Position numbers and translations under genes: made by a program
Virus record (IMG/VR): IMGVR_UViG_3300027996_000052
Location: 1 to 48,976 of that record
DNA length: 48,976 nt
Origin: a virus
Strand: one strand, 5' to 3'
Shown: in pieces, positions 34,835 to 44,603 of the stretch
Layout of the letters: each line of letters begins with the position of its first letter
How positions within the stretch are numbered: position 1 is the stretch's first letter
The notes under the pieces: generated by a model
The model's database searches: none
What the model was told of the DNA's origin: nothing
Seen by the model: only the letters and a program-made list of their open reading frames with translations

Positions 34835-37800
34835 ATGAATATTGATTCTTTATATTTTTTCGACAAATTTGGAAATAATCTAAATTTAGAGCTAGAGTCT
34901 AATATTTGGAAAGGTACTATATACTTTGAAGGAATATCTGCTTTTTTATATGATAATGAAAATATTTTCATTTTAGAAAAAGATGGGACTGACTATAAAT
35001 TTCCAATACTAAGCCCTACTGAAAGTTTAGATTTTATTTGGAGTACATTAGAAAATTCAAATGAATTTTTCATATATGACGTTCAGCGAGATCTTAGTTT
35101 AAATGAGAATTTTATAAATAAAGTTGAAACTCAAAATATACATTATTCTAGTGTTTATCCAAGCGGCACAACGCCGTTAGATATACGAGCACCTCTTCAA
35201 ATTAATATTGCCTTTAATCCAGCTGAGGAAGTAAAATATACTCGAACTCTTGAAATATTTTATAATAAAAGTGATTTAACTAAAGTAAAAATCGCTGAGC
35301 TTATATTTTACGGTGAAGGAATAGAAGAAGATGAAAGATTTAGAATATGGGCAACTAACTTTGGAATTAAATTTTTAAAGGAAGATGCAAATATTTTAAA
35401 GGATTATGATATAAAGGAAGCAATACCTGATTGGAAACAACTTAATCAAGCTAGAAAAGAACTTTTAGTAAGTAAAGAACACATATATCCATATATTGGA
35501 ACATATAAAGGACTATCTAACTTTATTAATATGTTAGGTTACAAAAATGTTTTACAAGTAAAAGAATATTGGAAAAACATTAATCCTAAATCTTCATACT
35601 TTAAAAAGCTATTATTAGTTGATATTTCTGATTATTTAGATGATGGTATTATTGATACATTTGATTTAGTTGATAGAGATAAAAATTTAAAATCAGGTAA
35701 ACAATTTAAAAAAACAGAGTTTCTAGCTTTGGTTTATCAATTTACAAAAGCTACTGATAACTTTGATGATGATGGTATTCCATTAATCGAAGAAACTACT
35801 GAATTTACTGTAAATGAAATTTTTTATAAATTAAACCTATTAAACGATAAATTAAAGTCTGAATTTTTACCAATAAATGTAAAAATAAAAGATATAATAG
35901 GAGAATTTATCTATTTTCAAAAAATAACAATAAGTTATTGGAGAGATGATACACATATTTTTGATTATTCAATAAATTCTCCTATTAGTGTATCACAATA
36001 TCCACAAGTTAAAACAACAGATCTAACAATTAGGGCATTAGATCCACTATATAAAAGAAAAAGTGAATCGGGCATAGATTTTGGAGTTGAAAGGATTAAT
36101 GATACAAGTCCAAACCCATATGAATTTGGTCAAAAATATACTAGAGCCCAAATAATAGAATTATCTAAAAATATTATTGAGTTTTATGATCAAATTCGAG
36201 ATCAAAGGTTTCCAGATTTAGGTAAAAAGCTTTCTTGGGAGTTCGGAGATGGACCAGAAAAAAGAATAGGAGCACCAATAATATTAAGCATAGATATTAA
36301 TAAGTTAACTATTTTTGATTTAAAGGGAGTAAAATTAGAAGACTTAGATGAGCTTTATCCTGGATTAGCGCAATATTGGACTTTAGAAAATATAGATTTT
36401 AGAAATTTATATGAAATAACTTGGAAGATAACCAAGCCTTCTCCAAACCAATACTCATTTACACATAGTGGATTAGTTAAAGATTTATTTGAACTTCCTC
36501 ATTTTTTACCACACACTGGAGATTATAGAATAACCGCAGAAGTTAAAGATTTTACTGGTAATGTTAGTGCTTTTAGTATATTCATTACAGTACAAGATGA
36601 TATAAAACCAGATATAATTGGTTTTACTAGGCTTGAAGATAAGTTCGATTATCATATTAAAAACCTAGATAACGTTCAATTACAAGATTTTGGAGCATCC
36701 CCATTATATTATCCAAAAGTAAATGTTTTAAATAATGAAAAGGCTGCGTTTAAAATAAATATCTATAAAAATTTACTAGAATGGATTTCGTTTTTTAAAA
36801 ATAGATATGGAACTGGTCAAAATATTAATGATGCTGAATTATATGATGAATCATTAAATAAATATATTCCATATACTGATCCTACACAAAGCCATCCTAA
36901 AAAATTATATTGGGGCTTAGGAGAAGAAGGTATTCCAATACAAATAAAAGACTTTAGAGATATTGAAATTGGAGATTTATATTGGTTACGTATAACTAAC
37001 TTAATTCATTTAGATGATTTTAATGCAGGTTTTTATATTCAAAACCCAAAACCAAATGGAAAATTAAAAATTTCTCTTTTTTCAGAATATACTCTTCCTA
37101 ATTTTTCATCTTTAGAAGAATTGGTTACTATATTAAATAATAGTGATCATCCAGCAATTAGTTTATTTAATTATGAAATAATAAGTGGTAAAAAATCAGA
37201 TAAACAATATATAATACATGCACAAGCAAATTTCTTAAGTAAGATAATGTATCATATTTTATTCAATAGTGGAGGATTGAGTCCTAGTCCAAGTCCTAGT
37301 GGAAGTCCTAGCCCTAGTGGAAGTCCAAATTCTGGATCATTTGATTCTGATAAATATACATTCTTTTTGCCTAAAAATGTTTTTTCAAAAGGAGTTATTG
37401 ATTTCTCAACGTTTATTTCTCCAGTATTTGATATTGAAACTTTATTTTTACATGCAAAAACAAGTGATATTATTTCAGGAGCAGTTCAAGATCCTAGTTT
37501 CTGGCAAGATAAAAAATATTGGAAATTTACAAATGATGAGCAAATAGGATATTTACCAACAACTATTGACCAAAATGCATTTAATATATCTGATATTAAA
37601 ATATTTGAAGAAACGTTTATTGTTCCAGAAAATGCGATAGTTTTCTTTGTAATAAATAATTTGGATGGAAAAAATGAATTCATTTGGAAATTATCTAATT
37701 CAGTAACGAATGAAGAAATAATTTTAGTAAAATCAGTTCCGTTTTTTGTTTGGAAATTTAAAGACCTAGGACAATATTCATTAAGCGTACAAGTTTTTGA

Positions 37801-37930
37801 TAATAAAAATAACACATATTTTTCTGAGATGCAAAATTTCATTAGAGTTTTAAATAAAAGCGATTATGTTGGTGAAATTGAACAGGCATTAAATCTTAGA
37901 AAAATTGATCTATTAAAGAATAGAGTTTAA
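34835..37930 (+). CDS. Probable baseplate wedge protein (gp7/P2 gpI-like), 1031 aa
   Basis: Residues ~200-250 (KELLVSKEHIYPYIG, YKGLSNFINMLGY, LQVKEYWKN) resemble the P2 gpI-type tail protein segment that T4 gp7 is structurally related to. The length (1031 aa) is almost that of T4 gp7 (1032 aa), a hint, not proof. Residues ~540-600 look like an Ig/PKD-type domain (YEITWKITKPSPNQYSFTHSG, GDYRITAEVKDFTGNVSAFSIFI). A Ser-Pro-Gly low-complexity linker occupies about 816-832. A second Ig-like domain (IWKLSNSVTNEEIILVKSVPFFVWKFKDLGQYSLSVQVFD) is near the C terminus. It is first in the large virion-gene run. Confidence 0.6.
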   Translation: MNIDSLYFFDKFGNNLNLELESNIWKGTIYFEGISAFLYDNENIFILEKDGTDYKFPILSPTESLDFIWSTLENSNEFFIYDVQRDLSLNENFINKVETQNIHYSSVYPSGTTPLDIRAPLQINIAFNPAEEVKYTRTLEIFYNKSDLTKVKIAELIFYGEGIEEDERFRIWATNFGIKFLKEDANILKDYDIKEAIPDWKQLNQARKELLVSKEHIYPYIGTYKGLSNFINMLGYKNVLQVKEYWKNINPKSSYFKKLLLVDISDYLDDGIIDTFDLVDRDKNLKSGKQFKKTEFLALVYQFTKATDNFDDDGIPLIEETTEFTVNEIFYKLNLLNDKLKSEFLPINVKIKDIIGEFIYFQKITISYWRDDTHIFDYSINSPISVSQYPQVKTTDLTIRALDPLYKRKSESGIDFGVERINDTSPNPYEFGQKYTRAQIIELSKNIIEFYDQIRDQRFPDLGKKLSWEFGDGPEKRIGAPIILSIDINKLTIFDLKGVKLEDLDELYPGLAQYWTLENIDFRNLYEITWKITKPSPNQYSFTHSGLVKDLFELPHFLPHTGDYRITAEVKDFTGNVSAFSIFITVQDDIKPDIIGFTRLEDKFDYHIKNLDNVQLQDFGASPLYYPKVNVLNNEKAAFKINIYKNLLEWISFFKNRYGTGQNINDAELYDESLNKYIPYTDPTQSHPKKLYWGLGEEGIPIQIKDFRDIEIGDLYWLRITNLIHLDDFNAGFYIQNPKPNGKLKISLFSEYTLPNFSSLEELVTILNNSDHPAISLFNYEIISGKKSDKQYIIHAQANFLSKIMYHILFNSGGLSPSPSPSGSPSPSGSPNSGSFDSDKYTFFLPKNVFSKGVIDFSTFISPVFDIETLFLHAKTSDIISGAVQDPSFWQDKKYWKFTNDEQIGYLPTTIDQNAFNISDIKIFEETFIVPENAIVFFVINNLDGKNEFIWKLSNSVTNEEIILVKSVPFFVWKFKDLGQYSLSVQVFDNKNNTYFSEMQNFIRVLNKSDYVGEIEQALNLRKIDLLKNRV
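37280..37330 (+). repeat. Ser-Pro-Gly microsatellite-like coding repeat
   Basis: Repeated AGTCCTAGT/GGAAGTCCT units encode a run of Ser-Pro with Gly interruptions (SPSPSPSGSPSPSG) at about residues 816-832 of the baseplate-like protein. It is a flexible linker between two globular parts and a likely length-variable slippage site. Confidence 0.75.
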
Positions 37931-37934
37931 TTTT

Positions 37935-37942
37935 AATAAATA
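37935..37942 (+). promoter_or_regulatory. Late-promoter-like octamer AATAAATA before 327-aa virion gene
   Basis: AATAAATA ends 21 bases before the ATG at 37964, just after the previous stop at 37930. Same octamer and spacing as at the sheath and baseplate genes. Confidence 0.45.
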
Positions 37943-37963
37943 ACATAAAATAATTTAACCAAT

Positions 37964-38947
37964 ATGGCGTTTTCACCAATTTCCTTACCTATACAGGAAA
38001 TATTACTATCGAATTTCGTAACAGATATTGCAACAATAAGTAATGCAAATGATCTATTATTGCAAGATAAATTGGAAGATTTAATAAATCTATTTGAAAT
38101 TGATATTAATACTTTTTCAATAGGTACAGATAATCCAATAAATTATGTACGAGCACAATCGTTTATAATACAAGATACAGGATTTACTTTTCAAACAGGA
38201 ACACCAGCACAAATAATTGCACGTCTAGAAAAGAATGTAAATAGTGAATCTGTTTTAAATGTTGATAAATTAGATGTTGATTTAACTATTACCTCTGAAT
38301 CAATTGTTACTAATTCATTAGAAGTAAATACTTCATTAACCATTGGAGCACCTGCTGTTGCTAATTCAACCTTTCAATATAACTCAACATTTATTGAGTC
38401 TAAGGAGTCAGTTATTGCAGATTTAGTTAAAAGTGGTTCTGGAACAGAAGCTGAGGCGCGATTAACATTAACAAATGCATCTAGAAAAAATATTTTTGTT
38501 AAGTTAAAAGCAACAACTTCACCAACATTAGACTTTGTATATGATAGTGTTAGTGCATTTGATCCAGCAATTACATCAATTGATCTATATATTGATTTTG
38601 ATGTAAATAATCCACCTGTTCAAAATACTCAATTTACTATTTATTTAGTGGATATAGTTGATGAATTTACATCTAGTTCTATTTTAGGAGCCGCAAACAC
38701 TGGTACGTTGCCAACTAAAATAAAAGCAGGTACAAATTTAAATACTGCAACTTCTATTAAAATGCATAATGATTCTGGAATAGATGTTGGTGTAAATCCA
38801 GCAAGTATTAACTTTGCTGGAAGTAATGTTTTAAAAAGTAATGTACATACACAATATGGACATAATGTTTCATTACTTTACATATTAGATGAAACAACGG
38901 CAGATAGATTAGTTGTTAATGGTATGGTTGGAATGGAATTTTTCTAA
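37964..38947 (+). CDS. Putative virion structural protein, 327 aa
   Basis: I do not recognise a family. The sequence is Ser-, Thr-, Asn- and Val-rich, with regular strands (LDVDLTITSESIVTNSLEVNTSLTIG) suggesting a beta-sandwich or beta-helix protein. The N terminus is helical (LPIQEILLSNFVTDIATISNANDLLLQDKLEDL). There is no transmembrane segment or catalytic motif. The size is near T4 gp8 (334 aa), but this is only a length match. It starts behind a late octamer and is followed by the larger virion genes with short gaps. Baseplate or tail component by context. Confidence 0.7.
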   Translation: MAFSPISLPIQEILLSNFVTDIATISNANDLLLQDKLEDLINLFEIDINTFSIGTDNPINYVRAQSFIIQDTGFTFQTGTPAQIIARLEKNVNSESVLNVDKLDVDLTITSESIVTNSLEVNTSLTIGAPAVANSTFQYNSTFIESKESVIADLVKSGSGTEAEARLTLTNASRKNIFVKLKATTSPTLDFVYDSVSAFDPAITSIDLYIDFDVNNPPVQNTQFTIYLVDIVDEFTSSSILGAANTGTLPTKIKAGTNLNTATSIKMHNDSGIDVGVNPASINFAGSNVLKSNVHTQYGHNVSLLYILDETTADRLVVNGMVGMEFF

Positions 38948-38965
38948 AAATTAATTAAAATATAA

Positions 38966-41065
38966 ATGGCTGTTACACCATTAATTAAACCGGTACAGGA
39001 TAAAAAAGGAATTTTTTATAATTTTCAAAGTGCACTTGAAGATATTAATCTTACTTTAACAAATAGTGAAAACGCAGTAAGATTTTCAAAATTTGCATTA
39101 TTGAGGATACCAGAAATCGGTACACCAGACTATCTTCCAACTGATAATAAAATTCAATTTTTAGCACAGGGAGAAACCCCAATGATTGATGGCTTAAATC
39201 CAGATAATAATGTTAATTTGGCACAAAGTTTTCAAAATTATGCACTTAACTTAGAAGCATTATTATTGGCCAGGCCACAGTATAAAAGAGAAGAAAAATT
39301 AACTGTCTCTGAACGTGTTTTTTGGAAATGGTTAAAGGAACTTGGCGCTATTAGATTTCAAGATGCTAATTCTCTTGAAAAAAATACAAGTGTTTTAGGA
39401 ACAGAGAAGCGTTTTGTTGAATTACCTGAAACAACATCTACTTATAATAAAGTTATAAAATATCTTGGAGATATTGATGTTGTAAACACAATTAAATCAA
39501 AGGATAACGCATATACTGAGGTTTATATACATGTACCTACAAATGTTGGAACAACGCCACATGTATTATTAAAATCAATAAAGGATGATAATTATTTTCC
39601 TAGTATGACTATTGCAAATAATGCATCTGATCCTTTAAATATAGAATACTTATCAGGAAGAAAGTATAATGAAACTCATCCATTTGGATTATCTATTAAA
39701 GCTTTTTATGATTTAGATGATTTAAGCGTATATACTGAAATTAAAGATGGTATAACTGGTACATATGCTCCAGGTAATTGGTTTACTAAAACAATACGAA
39801 ATAGCTACTATACAGATAATTATAATAATGGTGGTGAATATGATGTGGCAATAGATCAAGTATTAACAAAACAATTTAATTTCACTAATATTGAATATTT
39901 AAGATCAACCTTAGATGGAATTTCAATTGATTTTGATTTAGGTAATTATAAACTAGCAAGTGAAAACCCAGAAATAAAGGTTTTTTCTCAATTTAATGAT
40001 TATGTTGCAAATCAAGATTTTGAATTTAATGCAGTATTAGTTTATTATGATACATATGATCCTAATAACTTAGATGCAAATGGTGAATCTATTGATTCTA
40101 AAACAAATTTATATGGAGTTTTATTTTTAGATAAAATACAACAAAGTGGATTAGAGTTTCAAATTCCACCAATTGCTAAATACAAACCAGATCCTTTAAA
40201 TAAAACAAATGGAAATGCATTTTCATTTAAATTAAATTTAAAGTTAGATACTTCAATTGAAAATGTCTTAGTTGAAAAATCAATTAATGATTATTCAACA
40301 TTCTCACTAGAATTATTTACTGATGTCTTAACTGAATTTAAACAACTTCAAACCAGGTATGCAGATAAATTATTAGAGTTAGAACAACTTAGACAGGATG
40401 TTGAAAATATCAAAGACCTTTTATTAAATAGTGAAGATCAACAAGAATTAGATATACGTGTAACTAACTTAGAAACATCTGTAACTGAAAATTCTGCTAT
40501 TTTTAATAATACCGATGAGATTGTAAAGTTAATAACGAATGTTAATGAAAAAGTAGATTCTGTTATTTCTGGAGATTCAAACGTTATTGTTTCATATGAT
40601 ACAGATGCGATTCGACCAGGTTCAGGAATTTCAATAGATAGAAAAACTCCAAATAGAATACGGGTCATAAACACAATTGAACACTATAATATATCACAAA
40701 ATTCAATAACTAATATCTTTACAAATAATGTAATTCAATTAAAAGAATTTTCAAATTATATCGTTCATCAAAATGGAGGAGAACAAACAGTTTTAATTAG
40801 AGATTTAGAAGTATTTATAGATGATTCAGAAGTAAAATGGAAAAAGGGACAAGTTTTAAGACTTGTTTTTGATGATGAATTAGTTATGGATATTTATGAT
40901 CTAAAAATATATACAGATTCTGAAAATATAAAAAATAGTGGAGTCTATGGAATCGTTGTTGGTTTATTAAATGATTTAGATTTTGATCCTATTAATAAAC
41001 CCATTTTCGAAATTATATGTATAGATGAAAATTCTTTAACTTTTAGAATTGATAAAATAAGATAA
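38966..41065 (+). CDS. Putative virion structural protein with central coiled coil, 699 aa
   Basis: The N terminus (MAVTPLIKPVQDKKGIFYNFQ) is followed by ~430 residues of mixed alpha/beta sequence. A coiled coil of about 90 residues follows (around 445-535: LTEFKQLQTRYADKLLELEQL, ELDIRVTNLETSV), suggesting trimer or dimer assembly. The C-terminal ~150 residues are strand-rich and end FRIDKIR. It has no own late octamer; its ATG lies 18 bases after the previous stop, so it is read in one transcript. Baseplate or fibre component likely; the precise role is unknown. Confidence 0.7.
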   Translation: MAVTPLIKPVQDKKGIFYNFQSALEDINLTLTNSENAVRFSKFALLRIPEIGTPDYLPTDNKIQFLAQGETPMIDGLNPDNNVNLAQSFQNYALNLEALLLARPQYKREEKLTVSERVFWKWLKELGAIRFQDANSLEKNTSVLGTEKRFVELPETTSTYNKVIKYLGDIDVVNTIKSKDNAYTEVYIHVPTNVGTTPHVLLKSIKDDNYFPSMTIANNASDPLNIEYLSGRKYNETHPFGLSIKAFYDLDDLSVYTEIKDGITGTYAPGNWFTKTIRNSYYTDNYNNGGEYDVAIDQVLTKQFNFTNIEYLRSTLDGISIDFDLGNYKLASENPEIKVFSQFNDYVANQDFEFNAVLVYYDTYDPNNLDANGESIDSKTNLYGVLFLDKIQQSGLEFQIPPIAKYKPDPLNKTNGNAFSFKLNLKLDTSIENVLVEKSINDYSTFSLELFTDVLTEFKQLQTRYADKLLELEQLRQDVENIKDLLLNSEDQQELDIRVTNLETSVTENSAIFNNTDEIVKLITNVNEKVDSVISGDSNVIVSYDTDAIRPGSGISIDRKTPNRIRVINTIEHYNISQNSITNIFTNNVIQLKEFSNYIVHQNGGEQTVLIRDLEVFIDDSEVKWKKGQVLRLVFDDELVMDIYDLKIYTDSENIKNSGVYGIVVGLLNDLDFDPINKPIFEIICIDENSLTFRIDKIR

Positions 41066-41072
41066 AAAATAA

Positions 41073-44000
41073 ATGGAAGTTAAACACACATTATCGGATG
41101 TATTAGCAAGATTAGTTGTTGATATTGATAACATGAATTCATTTTTATTTAGCCTAGAAAATATTCTAGACTCTAAGTCTGAAAATGTAAGTGTTAGTCA
41201 AACTCGAGAAGATGGAACTCAATATTCAATTAGTGTTCCATCATTTGGCTATTTAAAAGGAAAAATTGAAGATGTTAATAGTCGATTTGATACTTTACTT
41301 TCAACAAATTCTGATGTTATTGGAATAAAATCTTCTAATGGAGAAGTTAGAAAGTTTGAATTAAAAAGAACTTCTCAATTAATCGAAGAGCTTGAAAATA
41401 TTCAAAACACAGAAATAACCATTCCTACTGAATTTAGAGTAAAAAATAACTGGTTTTTTGAATCATTTTTAAATCCACTATTATACGTAAATTTAGATAT
41501 TGCTGGAGTATTAACCGATGATATTGATAGATTTTCAGTTAAGCGCATTATAATAAATTCAGTTAATAATGATGATTCGGCTGAGTTTTTTGATACTAAT
41601 TATAAAAACCAAAACACAATATCATTAGATGCATTAATTCTTGATTTAAATGATAATGCAATTGATTATTTTGAAGATGATAATTTAGTTGATTTAGATG
41701 TTGCTGTTAATCGATATAAAGGTAGCTTTGATGTTTTGCGTATACTTGAAGAAGAAGGTAATCAAACATTAACAAGTGGAGATACAGTTTCAGTTATTCG
41801 TAGAAGATATAAATTAAGTACATTAAACTATACTGATGTTTTAGATGGTGTACAAAACACTAGAATATTAGCTGAAGGCGATCTATTAATAACCTTAAAT
41901 GATTCTGAATATTTAGTTATTAGTGTAAATAAAACAGATACAGAGGTTGTTTTAGAAAGAATTTTCGGAATTGATCCAATTACAATTGGCGCAGGTATAT
42001 TAAAAGTAAAGCCTAGTCCATATAGAGTCCCAGCACTTCAAGTAAATGTTGGATTTAATGAACGTCAAATTATTTTTATTAGACCAATCAGTAAAGCTAA
42101 AAATTTAACAGTTGATGATTATTCAAACGGTGTAGCTGTTTTTACAAATGATTTAACAATTCCATTACAAGATGAAACTACCTCTACTCTTGAAAATTAT
42201 TATACTAATTTTGTATCTGATTTTGGTCTTATTCTTTTAAATCTAGCAAAAGAACGAAAGCTTCCAGCAATTATTGGAGAAACTCCAGTAGCCCCAACAA
42301 TAGATGTTGCTAACTTTTCTGTTTTTCAAATAGATAGTCATATACAAGATGATATAAATGTTTCAAATTTAAACAATACAGTTAAAGAAAAAGCTTCTCT
42401 TGAAAAAGAAATAACTGAATTAAATAAGAAGATAGATGAAATAAAAGCAAATATTACAGATACTGCTAAAACGAAACAAGAAACAAAACGTCTTGAAAAA
42501 CAATTAAAAGAAGTACAAACAAATAGAAATGAAAAAACTGTTAATTTGTCAACGGTTGTCACAAATTTAACTGTTCAATTATCAACAACTCCACAATTTG
42601 TTTCATCTAAAAAGTATGCAGTTAGAGGTTTTTGGCAAATACCAGAAGCTTTATCAACATCATATGGTATTCAAAATATTGCACAATTTAAATATAGATA
42701 TAGATATTTAAGTCAAACAGGTACTCAATCCTCTGCTCAACAACAACAGTTTATAGACACAGATGGTACATTTAAATCTGCTACTTTTTCTCCATGGGAA
42801 GAAAAATTAACAAAACCGAGAACAAAGGAAATTAATGAAAATGGTTTATATACATGGTCAGAAGAAAAAATATCTGATTCGGATGAAATAAACACAAATC
42901 AATTATCAATTCCAATTAGAAAGGGAGAAATAGTAGAAATACAAATAAAAGCTATTTCAGAAGCTGGCTGGCCTGATAATGCCGTTGAGTCTGCTTGGTC
43001 AGATTCAATACAAATTCCTTTTCCTGAAAGTATATCTTCTCAAGAAGAAGGAGTCGTTGTCTCACAAAAAGCTTTTGCAGATAAAACAAGATTAGACTTT
43101 GAAGCAAGTTTAATTGCAAGAGGAGTTGATACGCATTTAGCTAATCAATTCACAACAGGAGAAAGATTTTTTGCACATAAGTCTCAAGATATTTCAAGTG
43201 GATTTTTTACATCTGAAGGAAATATAATTGATTTATTCGAACAATTAAATTCAATTAAATCAACAATTGAAAGTATACAACAAGCAATTTCAGAAGATGC
43301 TGGAACTCTTAAAGTAACGATTACTGATCCTATTGGTAATATTACATCAATTTCAAATGGAGACACTATTGATTTATTTGCTGGGTATTATAAAGATTTA
43401 ATTAAAGATACAACAGGTTTAACAATAGAATTTAACGAAGGAAAGGTAATAACTAACCAATATGTTTTATCAATTCAAAACACGTCGGCAACTGCATTAG
43501 AATTAGTAAGTCTTTTACAAGGAGGAATCGGTGAAGTTGCTGATTCATCGTTACCGTTTGTTCCAGGTTCAGACTATCATAGAAATAGAAGATATGATAT
43601 TGTTCCATTTGGAGTAAATAGAAATACTCCTCCAGGATTAGGAGAATTTAAACAAATTCCAAGCTTACAATCAGGTCAAGTTAAAAGTCAAATATTAAAT
43701 TCAAGAGTAAGAAACTATGGATTATCTGAAGAATTATATGAACCTAGTGATCCATCAACATATTCAATAAATACCTCATATAATTATCAACCATTAAGTC
43801 CGCAATATATACCAACAAACTGGGGACACTATCTTCCATTTGATCCAGCATTTACTGCTTCTGGAGCAAGTACAACTCCTGATGTTTGGAATGGAATAGT
43901 GTCAGCGTCTATACCTTCTGGTAATGGGCGTTTAACAGAATTTTGTATTAGTGTTGATCATCCACACTTAGATACATTGGCGCCATCTTTTAGTGGTCCA

Positions 44001-44597
44001 ATTAATTCTGTTTTTAGACCTGATTTTACTACACCAGTTGCTGATTCTTTACAAAGAGCTTTACCTTTTTCTCATGCTTTACATTTTTCAACATCTGTTT
44101 CAGAAGATACTAATTCATTTGGAGTTAAATTTTACAAACAGGCAAGTAGAATTAGTCCAAATACTCCAATAATTAATCCAGCAAATGATTCACATTATCC
44201 TATAAAGTTAGGATTTACCGAAAATGATGAATTTCTAATTGGTAAATATACATGTGGTGCATATCTATATGCTTTTCCATTAACATATGAATCAATTTCA
44301 GTTGAAGGAAATTTTCCAGCTATTTCAACAAAATCTGTTCAATTTGGTGAAGAAAACTCAATAAATATTCCAATATTATTTCAATTTAGATGCTCTGATT
44401 ATTTGGGACATATTGGAGGTTTTAGACAAAATGAAACATTAACAAATGTAAAATATCAAAAGAAAATAGGAATTGATATTACTATAAAAGATCAAAATCC
44501 GTTTTCATTTGATTTACAAGTAAGTGGACAATATATTAAAGAAACATCATTAGATGCACCTATTGTTCAATCACAAGGATCAACAACTAGTTTTTAA
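41073..44597 (+). CDS. Putative virion structural protein with coiled coil and Ig/FN3-like region, 1174 aa
   Basis: Residues ~429-497 form a long coiled coil (NLNNTVKEKASLEKEITEL, ETKRLEKQLKEVQTN). It is followed by a fibronectin-III-like segment at ~510-650 (KKYAVRGFWQIPEALSTSYG, FKYRYRYL, KGEIVEIQIKAISEAGWPD, AWSDSIQIPFPE). The C-terminal ~350 residues are Pro-, Ser- and Thr-rich and look like a beta-sandwich or fibre head. No catalytic motif is visible. Only 7 bases separate it from the upstream gene and 6 from the next. It is probably a tail or baseplate fibre-type protein; I do not recognise a named family. Confidence 0.7.
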   Translation: MEVKHTLSDVLARLVVDIDNMNSFLFSLENILDSKSENVSVSQTREDGTQYSISVPSFGYLKGKIEDVNSRFDTLLSTNSDVIGIKSSNGEVRKFELKRTSQLIEELENIQNTEITIPTEFRVKNNWFFESFLNPLLYVNLDIAGVLTDDIDRFSVKRIIINSVNNDDSAEFFDTNYKNQNTISLDALILDLNDNAIDYFEDDNLVDLDVAVNRYKGSFDVLRILEEEGNQTLTSGDTVSVIRRRYKLSTLNYTDVLDGVQNTRILAEGDLLITLNDSEYLVISVNKTDTEVVLERIFGIDPITIGAGILKVKPSPYRVPALQVNVGFNERQIIFIRPISKAKNLTVDDYSNGVAVFTNDLTIPLQDETTSTLENYYTNFVSDFGLILLNLAKERKLPAIIGETPVAPTIDVANFSVFQIDSHIQDDINVSNLNNTVKEKASLEKEITELNKKIDEIKANITDTAKTKQETKRLEKQLKEVQTNRNEKTVNLSTVVTNLTVQLSTTPQFVSSKKYAVRGFWQIPEALSTSYGIQNIAQFKYRYRYLSQTGTQSSAQQQQFIDTDGTFKSATFSPWEEKLTKPRTKEINENGLYTWSEEKISDSDEINTNQLSIPIRKGEIVEIQIKAISEAGWPDNAVESAWSDSIQIPFPESISSQEEGVVVSQKAFADKTRLDFEASLIARGVDTHLANQFTTGERFFAHKSQDISSGFFTSEGNIIDLFEQLNSIKSTIESIQQAISEDAGTLKVTITDPIGNITSISNGDTIDLFAGYYKDLIKDTTGLTIEFNEGKVITNQYVLSIQNTSATALELVSLLQGGIGEVADSSLPFVPGSDYHRNRRYDIVPFGVNRNTPPGLGEFKQIPSLQSGQVKSQILNSRVRNYGLSEELYEPSDPSTYSINTSYNYQPLSPQYIPTNWGHYLPFDPAFTASGASTTPDVWNGIVSASIPSGNGRLTEFCISVDHPHLDTLAPSFSGPINSVFRPDFTTPVADSLQRALPFSHALHFSTSVSEDTNSFGVKFYKQASRISPNTPIINPANDSHYPIKLGFTENDEFLIGKYTCGAYLYAFPLTYESISVEGNFPAISTKSVQFGEENSINIPILFQFRCSDYLGHIGGFRQNETLTNVKYQKKIGIDITIKDQNPFSFDLQVSGQYIKETSLDAPIVQSQGSTTSF

Positions 44598-44603
44598 GTA
44601 TAA